The notes under the pieces: model-generated
What the model saw: only the letters and a program-made list of their open reading frames with translations
Databases searched by the model: none
Told to the model about the DNA's origin: nothing
Assembly (NCBI GenBank): GCA_035470785.1
Contig: DATIQN010000051.1
Span: forward strand, 1 to 64,000
DNA length: 64,000 bases
Direction: 5' to 3'
DNA from: Croceibacterium_B sp035470785
Lineage (GTDB): Bacteria; Pseudomonadota; Alphaproteobacteria; Sphingomonadales; Sphingomonadaceae
Translations under genes and position numbers: made by a program
In this document: in pieces, positions 59,096 to 64,000 of the stretch
Position numbering within the stretch: the stretch's first letter is position 1
Layout of the letters: every line of letters begins with the position of its first letter

Positions 59096-60523
59096 ATGCC
59101 AATGACCGACGACACTCGTTTCTACATCGACGGTGCCTGGGTGGATCGCACCGATGCCCCGCGCATTGCCGTGACCAATCCCGCCACGGAAGAAGTGATC
59201 GGCCACATCGCCGCGGGCTCAGCCTCTGATGTCGATCTCGCGGTCGCTGCGGCGCGCCGGGCGTTTGACTCCTACTCGCGGTGGCCGGTGGCAGATCGGA
59301 TCGCACTGCTCGAGCGGAGCAGGGGCCTGCTCGAGGAGCGGACCGAGCAGTTCGCCCAGGCGATCACCGCGGAGATGGGCGCGCCGATTGCGTTTGCGCG
59401 GGCAGGGCAGGTCTTTTTCGGGCTTGAGCATGTGCGCGTGGCGATCGACGTTTTGCGCGAGTTCGAATTCGAGAGCACGGTCAACGGCGTCTTCGTCCGG
59501 CGCGAACCGATCGGCGTGGTCGCGGCGATCACCCCGTGGAACTGGCCGCTCTACCAGATCACCGCCAAGGTCGCGCCAGCGCTCGCCGCCGGGTGCACCG
59601 TGGTGCTCAAGCCGAGCGAGCTGTCGCCGTTTTCCGCGCTGCTGTTCGCGCAGGTGATGCAAGACGCCGGCGCGCCTCCGGGGGTGTTCAACCTGGTCAT
59701 GGGCACCGGCGACGTCGTCGGCAACGCAATGTCGGGCCATCCGGACGTCGACATGGTCTCGTTTACCGGCTCGACCCGCGCGGGCGTACTGGTGGCGCAG
59801 AACGCCGCCAGGACGGTCAAGCGCGTGGTGCAGGAGCTCGGCGGCAAATCGCCCAACGTGTTCCTGCCCGACGCCGATTTCGCCACCGCCGTGCCCAAGG
59901 GCGTGCTGGGCATGATGCGCAATTGCGGCCAGTCGTGCGCCTCCCCGACGCGAATGGTGGTACCGGCCACGCGCCTTGCCGAAGTCGAGGCGCTGGCGGC
60001 CGAGGCGGCGAACGCTATCGTTGTCGGCGATCCGCTCGACGAGGTCTCATTCCTCGGCCCGCTCGCCAACGGCGCCCAGTTCGCCAAGGTGCAGGAGCTG
60101 GTCCAGGTCGGCATCGACGAGGGCGCCAAGCTGCTTACCGGCGGGCCGGGGCGGCCGAACGGCCTCAACCGCGGCTATTTCGCGCGGCCGACGGTGTTCT
60201 CCGAAGTCACGCCCGAGATGCGCATCGCACAGGAGGAGATCTTCGGCCCGGTCCTCGTCATCCAGCCGTACGCCGACGAGGAAGACGCGATCCGCATCGC
60301 CAACGCGACGGACTACGGGCTTTCGAGCCACGTCCAGTCGGCCGACAAGGAAGCCGCGCGCCGCGTCGCCCGCCGCATCCGCGCGGGGCAGGTGCATATC
60401 AATTACCCTGCCTGGTCGGGCTACGCGCCGTTCGGCGGCTACAAGCAGTCCGGCAACGGGCGCGAATACGGCAGGTTCGCGCTTGAGGAGTATCTCGAGG
60501 TGAAAGCCATCCTCGGCTACTGA
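59096..60523 (+). CDS. Aldehyde dehydrogenase, probable 4-hydroxymuconic semialdehyde dehydrogenase
   Basis: NAD(P)-dependent aldehyde dehydrogenase of 475 residues with the complete catalytic set: Asn149 (TPWNW), Glu247 (VVQELGGKSPN) and Cys281 (NCGQSCASPT), plus the GSTRAG coenzyme motif. Sitting downstream of hqdA-hqdB, it would oxidise 4-hydroxymuconic semialdehyde to maleylacetate (the HqdC/PnpE/HapE role). This is inferred from context; the family sequence alone does not fix the substrate. ATG 59096 is chosen because AGAGGA lies six bases before it; ATGs at 59090 and 59102 are alternatives. Confidence 0.85.
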   Translation: MPMTDDTRFYIDGAWVDRTDAPRIAVTNPATEEVIGHIAAGSASDVDLAVAAARRAFDSYSRWPVADRIALLERSRGLLEERTEQFAQAITAEMGAPIAFARAGQVFFGLEHVRVAIDVLREFEFESTVNGVFVRREPIGVVAAITPWNWPLYQITAKVAPALAAGCTVVLKPSELSPFSALLFAQVMQDAGAPPGVFNLVMGTGDVVGNAMSGHPDVDMVSFTGSTRAGVLVAQNAARTVKRVVQELGGKSPNVFLPDADFATAVPKGVLGMMRNCGQSCASPTRMVVPATRLAEVEALAAEAANAIVVGDPLDEVSFLGPLANGAQFAKVQELVQVGIDEGAKLLTGGPGRPNGLNRGYFARPTVFSEVTPEMRIAQEEIFGPVLVIQPYADEEDAIRIANATDYGLSSHVQSADKEAARRVARRIRAGQVHINYPAWSGYAPFGGYKQSGNGREYGRFALEEYLEVKAILGY

Positions 60524-60580
60524 CGCGCCGGACCCCACCGCCGCTTCAGCCGTTTCGCCTGCATGAGCCGCAGGTGAGCG

Positions 60581-61264
60581 ATGGCTGTCGAGCTGCTTTC
60601 CGACCGCAACCGGGCGCTTGGCGCCGCGGGGACGTTCCTCGCCAACGTGCTGCTGCTGGCGGCCTTGCTGTCGCTCTCCTCCACCGCTCCGCCGGTGCAA
60701 AGTGGCCCGGGGCTCTTCTCGTTCGACGTTACCCAGCCGCCGCCGCCAGCGCCGCCGCCCCACGCGAGCAAGCCTGCGGTATCCGCGCCGCCTAGCCGCG
60801 GAGCGACCAGGGCCCCCGCGCCGCGCAACCCTCCGCGTCCCCTGCCCACGCCCACACCGGCCTCGCCGGCGGTCGACGCCGGACGCGGCTCTGCCAGCGG
60901 AGCGGCCGCCGCCTCGGGCAGCGGGGTCGAGCAAGGCGGGCAGGGCAGCGGCTCCGAATCGGGCGGTGCCGGCAGCGGCGCGGTCACCGCGCCGGTGCAC
61001 ATTTCGGGCGCCCTGACCGACGCCGATTACCGGCGCAGCGCACTGCCCAAAGGCGCGGCGGGAACCGTCGTGATTGCCTTCCGTGTGCGCAGCGATGGCG
61101 GCGTCGACAATTGCAGCACGGTGCGATCGAGCGGCTACGCGGCCATCGACAGCGAAACCTGCCGCCTCGTCGAACAGCGCTTCAAATTCCGCCCTGCGCA
61201 CGACCTGTGGAATCACCCAATGGATTTCACCCTGCGAACCGATTTTACATGGCGGCCGAGATAA
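60581..61264 (+). CDS. TonB-like energy-transducing protein
   Basis: The product has 227 residues: one N-terminal membrane anchor (about 15-37), a long Pro/Ala/Ser/Gly-rich periplasmic spacer (about 40-140) with repeated Pro-Pro and Pro-Thr steps, and a TonB-type C-terminal domain (about 145-227, with ADYRRSALPKGAAGTVVIAF and a conserved Cys pair). It would couple proton motive force to outer-membrane transport. ExbB and ExbD are not in the window. It could serve a receptor encoded elsewhere. Confidence 0.82.
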   Translation: MAVELLSDRNRALGAAGTFLANVLLLAALLSLSSTAPPVQSGPGLFSFDVTQPPPPAPPPHASKPAVSAPPSRGATRAPAPRNPPRPLPTPTPASPAVDAGRGSASGAAAASGSGVEQGGQGSGSESGGAGSGAVTAPVHISGALTDADYRRSALPKGAAGTVVIAFRVRSDGGVDNCSTVRSSGYAAIDSETCRLVEQRFKFRPAHDLWNHPMDFTLRTDFTWRPR

Positions 61265-61338
61265 ACAGGGATGATCATGGTTAGCGGCATCCGGTCAACG
61301 CTCGTGGAGGGCTGTTCGTCGCAGCTTGGCAGCCGGAA

Positions 61339-61364
61339 GGAACTGCCCGAGCGGGCCGCCGTTT
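61339..61364 (+). promoter_or_regulatory. Putative EcfG (general stress) promoter
   Basis: GGAAC (61339-61343), 16 bases, CGTTT (61360-61364): an exact match to the GGAAC-N16/17-CGTT pattern. It lies about 77 bases before the glycine-zipper lipoprotein start. This is the second such site in the window. Confidence 0.65.
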
Positions 61365-61440
61365 GCGCTCGAGGGAGACCAATCCGTGTGTGCCTGAGGG
61401 GCGGCTCGCCGCGGCCGATGGCGCTTCAAGGAGAAGCATC

Positions 61441-62031
61441 ATGAACAAAGCTGTGATCTCATTGCTGGCAGCGGCGTCCTTGCCCCTGTCGGCCTGTGCC
61501 TCGACCCCGACCGACCATACGCTGGCTTCGGTCGGTACCGGCGCGGCAGTCGGTGCTGCGGGCGGCGCGGGCGTTGCCGCGCTCACCGGCGGTGGCCTGC
61601 TGACAGGCGCCGTGATCGGCGCGGCCGTGGGCGGCCTGGCGGGTGCCGTGTGGGCCGACCGCAATAACGATGGTGTCGCCGACGGTTACGTCTATAACGG
61701 TCAATACTACGCCGGTGAGCCGACCGGGTACGCGAGCACGGCTTCGACATCTTCGCCCACTTGTCGTTCAGTCGGTGGATCAGCTGCGGTTGGCGCAGCC
61801 GGCGGCGCGGCCGTCGGTGCCGGTGCCGGCGCCTTGATCAACGGCCTGAGCATTCCAGCCGGAGCGCTGATCGGCGCGGCCGTCGGCGGTCTTGCCGGCG
61901 CGGTCTGGGCCGATTCGAACAACGACGGATGCGTCGACGGATACATCCGCAACGGCCAATACTACTCGGGCGCTCCGGTCATTCAGCCGACGTCCTCGAG
62001 CTCGCCCGCCTATACCGGCGAGCGGGGCTAA
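61441..62031 (+). CDS. Glycine-zipper lipoprotein with a tandem internal duplication
   Basis: The product has 196 residues. The lipoprotein signal ends at Leu-Ser-Ala-Cys19. Two similar units follow, about residues 31-92 and 111-177. Each consists of a Gly/Ala-rich zipper (for example GAVIGAAVGGLAGAVWAD), a calcium-loop-like D-x-N-x-D-G-x-x-D (Asp73-Asp81 and Asp158-Asp166) and the ending NGQYY-[AS]-G. Glycine-zipper lipoproteins often insert in the outer membrane. The calcium loops resemble dockerin or thrombospondin type-3 loops and are a prediction. It is probably stress-induced. Confidence 0.8.
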   Translation: MNKAVISLLAAASLPLSACASTPTDHTLASVGTGAAVGAAGGAGVAALTGGGLLTGAVIGAAVGGLAGAVWADRNNDGVADGYVYNGQYYAGEPTGYASTASTSSPTCRSVGGSAAVGAAGGAAVGAGAGALINGLSIPAGALIGAAVGGLAGAVWADSNNDGCVDGYIRNGQYYSGAPVIQPTSSSSPAYTGERG

Positions 62032-62057
62032 GGCTTTAGGGGGGCACGGATCGCAGT

Positions 62058-63425
62058 ATGGCCATTTTCGCTGACGAACGCCTCCTGCGTTTCGTGCTCC
62101 CCGCCCTGGCAGCGGCGCTCGTTGCGCCGTTGCCGCAGCCGGCGTTTGCGGTGGAAGCCGCGTCGCACGATGCGACAGGGGCCGCCGCTATGCCATCGCA
62201 ACTCGGCCGCGAGATCGCCAGCCACGCCAGCAAGGACTTGCGCGCTTTCTACGCCGCACGCGGCAACGCCCCGCTCTGGCTTGACGAGTCCGGCTGGTCT
62301 TCCAGCGCCGCGACCCTCCTGTGGCTGCGGATGCGCACGGCGGATCGCGACGGGCTCAATCCCGCCCAGTTCGACCTCGACAACCTGGCCAAGCTGACAG
62401 ACCGCGCGCGGGATGGTGATCCGGGCGACGTGGCTCGTGCCGAGGTCGCGCTATCTTCAGCCTTCGCCGCTTACGTGAAGGCGATGCGCAGCGCGCAACA
62501 TGCCGACATGCTTTACGAAGCCCCGCAGCTCGGGCCGACGGTGCAGAGCACGCTTGCAACGCTCGAAGCCGCGGCCAAGGCACCTTCGCTCGAGACCTAC
62601 GTCGATACGATGGGCTGGATGAATCCGCTCTATGCGCCGCTGCGTAAGGCGCTCGATGACCCGCAATACACGCCGGACCAGAAGCAGGTCATCGCCGCCA
62701 ATCTCGCCCGGGTCCGCGCGATCCCGGCCATTCCGCAGGGCAAGCACATCCTCGTCGATGCCGCCAGCGCGCGGCTGTGGATGTACGATGGAGACAGGGT
62801 GGTCGACACGATGAAGGTCGTCGTCGGCAACGAGAAGCTCGGCGAAACGCCGATGATGGCCGGCTGGATCCGCTGGGCGATCGAGAATCCCTATTGGCAA
62901 GTGCCCAACGATATCACCCAGAAGGAACTTGCGCCGAACGTGCTCAAGTACGGTGCCGGCTATCTCGCCAAACACGGCTACCAGGTGCTCGCCGACTGGA
63001 GCGACGACTCTCCGGTTCTCGACGCCAAGGCGGTCGACTGGCAAGCGGTGCGCGACGGAGTAGCACGGGTCCACGTGCGCCAGCTGCCCGGGGGCGAGAA
63101 CTTCATGGGCAAGGTCAAGTTCGAATTCCCCAACCCGAAAGGGATCTACCTCCACGACACCCCCGCCAAGAAGCTGATGAAGGAAGACGCGCGCCAGCTC
63201 AGCCACGGGTGCATTCGCATGGAAGATGCCGCCAGGATGCATCGCTGGCTGATGGGTGAGCCGATCCCGGCCGACGCGCCGGCCGAGGAGAAGGTGCCGC
63301 TGGACAAGCCGGTGCCGATCTACGTCACCTATCTGACCGCGCTGCCGGCCGACTCGGGCGACATCGTTTTCCACGACGATCCCTATGGCCGGGACGGCCA
63401 CATGCGCCTGGCCACCGCCGCCTGA
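62058..63425 (+). CDS. L,D-transpeptidase (YkuD domain, YcbB-like)
   Basis: Murein cross-linking or anchoring enzyme of 455 residues. It has a signal peptide (about 1-31), an N-terminal peptidoglycan-binding-like region (about 45-200) and a YkuD catalytic domain (about 230-420). The catalytic motif is His364 (LHDTPAKK) with Ser382-His-Gly-Cys385-Ile-Arg387. Cys385 attacks the donor stem peptide. The C-terminus has a dipeptide-rich extension. It follows the glycine-zipper gene by 26 bases and is probably co-transcribed. Confidence 0.93.
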   Translation: MAIFADERLLRFVLPALAAALVAPLPQPAFAVEAASHDATGAAAMPSQLGREIASHASKDLRAFYAARGNAPLWLDESGWSSSAATLLWLRMRTADRDGLNPAQFDLDNLAKLTDRARDGDPGDVARAEVALSSAFAAYVKAMRSAQHADMLYEAPQLGPTVQSTLATLEAAAKAPSLETYVDTMGWMNPLYAPLRKALDDPQYTPDQKQVIAANLARVRAIPAIPQGKHILVDAASARLWMYDGDRVVDTMKVVVGNEKLGETPMMAGWIRWAIENPYWQVPNDITQKELAPNVLKYGAGYLAKHGYQVLADWSDDSPVLDAKAVDWQAVRDGVARVHVRQLPGGENFMGKVKFEFPNPKGIYLHDTPAKKLMKEDARQLSHGCIRMEDAARMHRWLMGEPIPADAPAEEKVPLDKPVPIYVTYLTALPADSGDIVFHDDPYGRDGHMRLATAA

Positions 63426-63434
63426 TAGCGCGTG

Positions 63435-64000
63435 TCAGCGGCGGCGGCCGGCCAGCGAATCCTCAAGCGTGCTAGCGAGCGCCGCCATCGTGAACGGCTT
63501 ACGCAGCACGGTGAACCCTTCGGCGGCCGCGGGCCCCGCGGCGGCGCTGAAGCCGGTCATCAGGACCACCGGGAAATCCTTGCGCCACGCGCGCAATTTT
63601 CGGGCGAGGTCGAGGCCGCCCATTTCACCGGGCATGACCATGTCGGACACGACCGCGTCGACCGTATTGCTCCCGAACAGCGCGACGCCCTCCGCAGCCG
63701 TTGTCGCCGCCAGAACGTCGATGCCCTGTTCCGAGAGCATCTGCCCAACCAGCTGTTTGAGGTTCGGATCGTCCTCAACCAGCAGGACCCGGATACCCTT
63801 GAGCGAGGATTTCCCCGCGTCGGCCACGGCTCGCACGGCGGCTTCGGGCTGCTGCCGCGCGCGCGGCAGCATTAAGCTGATCGTGGTCCCTTTGCCGGGC
63901 TCGCTCGCAATCGTCACCGTGCCGCCCGCCGACTGGACGAAGCCATAGACCTGGCTCAGGCCAAGGCCGGTCCCGCGACCGACTTCCTTGGTGGTGAAGA
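63435..64000 (-). CDS. Hybrid histidine kinase/response regulator, C-terminal part (runs off the window)
   Basis: Only the last 188 codons are inside the window. Reading from the right edge, the ATPase G2 box FTTKEVGRGTGLGLSQVYGF ends the HATPase_c domain. After a short linker a receiver domain has LLVEDDPN (acidic pocket), the phospho-acceptor Asp in VSDMVMPG, the Thr of LMTGFS and Lys of LRKPF. The receiver would be phosphorylated by the kinase or a partner. N-terminal sensing domains are beyond base 64000. Confidence 0.9.
   Translation of the reverse strand, partial: FTTKEVGRGTGLGLSQVYGFVQSAGGTVTIASEPGKGTTISLMLPRARQQPEAAVRAVADAGKSSLKGIRVLLVEDDPNLKQLVGQMLSEQGIDVLAATTAAEGVALFGSNTVDAVVSDMVMPGEMGGLDLARKLRAWRKDFPVVLMTGFSAAAGPAAAEGFTVLRKPFTMAALASTLEDSLAGRRR

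Overview
The window looks like chromosomal DNA of a high-GC alphaproteobacterium, most probably in the order Sphingomonadales. This is inferred from gene content: DUF4167, DUF1244 and DUF2312/GapR proteins, the CoA-transferase pair, a Cdc48-type AAA ATPase, a short second GltX, a PnpCD/Hqd-type hydroquinone dioxygenase and EcfG-like promoters. I see no rRNA, tRNA, CRISPR array, phage or insertion sequence. Almost all of it is tightly packed core or near-core genome.

Layout. 1-9.9 kb: the start of an M61 peptidase (minus), then hisS-prfA-prmC, a DUF4167 protein, lnt, metK, an exported M3 oligopeptidase and a small exported protein. 9.9-13.7 kb (minus): an MFS transporter and a CoA-transferase operon, scoA-HAD phosphatase-scoB. 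13.8-14.0 kb: a probable small RNA gene with its own promoter and terminator. 14.1-23.6 kb: the Cdc48-like ATPase, polA, an Ala-rich lipoprotein, a class A beta-lactamase homologue without Glu166, a methyltransferase-erythromycin esterase fusion and a host-attachment-family protein. 23.7-30.9 kb: groES-groEL under a CIRCE operator, a MATE transporter, a PagL-like deacylase, a cytochrome c lipoprotein and a Kef-type antiporter. 31-41.2 kb: rplJ-rplL (minus) and rpoB-rpoC (plus), transcribed divergently from back-to-back promoters.

41.2-54.9 kb: a frameshifted small membrane gene behind an EcfG-like promoter, an OYE-family oxidoreductase, gltX, pyk, DUF1244, gapR, an SDR and a GNAT without a normal start codon. 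Then come a CPBP protease, a coupled string yebC-DUF3147-ruvC-ABM-yffB, an unknown soluble protein, yqeY/ubiG and lysC. 54.9-60.5 kb: a membrane sulfatase-fold protein and a hydroquinone ring-cleavage locus (hqdA, hqdB and an aldehyde dehydrogenase), interrupted by a lower-GC small membrane gene. 60.6-64 kb is an envelope block: a TonB-like protein, a duplicated glycine-zipper lipoprotein behind a second EcfG-like promoter, an L,D-transpeptidase and the C-terminal part of a hybrid histidine kinase that runs off the window.

Themes are translation and transcription machinery, protein quality control, envelope maintenance and a small aromatic-degradation module. The best candidates for something undescribed are the orphan small RNA, the phosphatase inside the CoA-transferase operon, the TTGTGGCA palindrome upstream of polA, the methyltransferase-esterase fusion, the beta-lactamase homologue lacking its general base, and the split rplJL/rpoBC arrangement.
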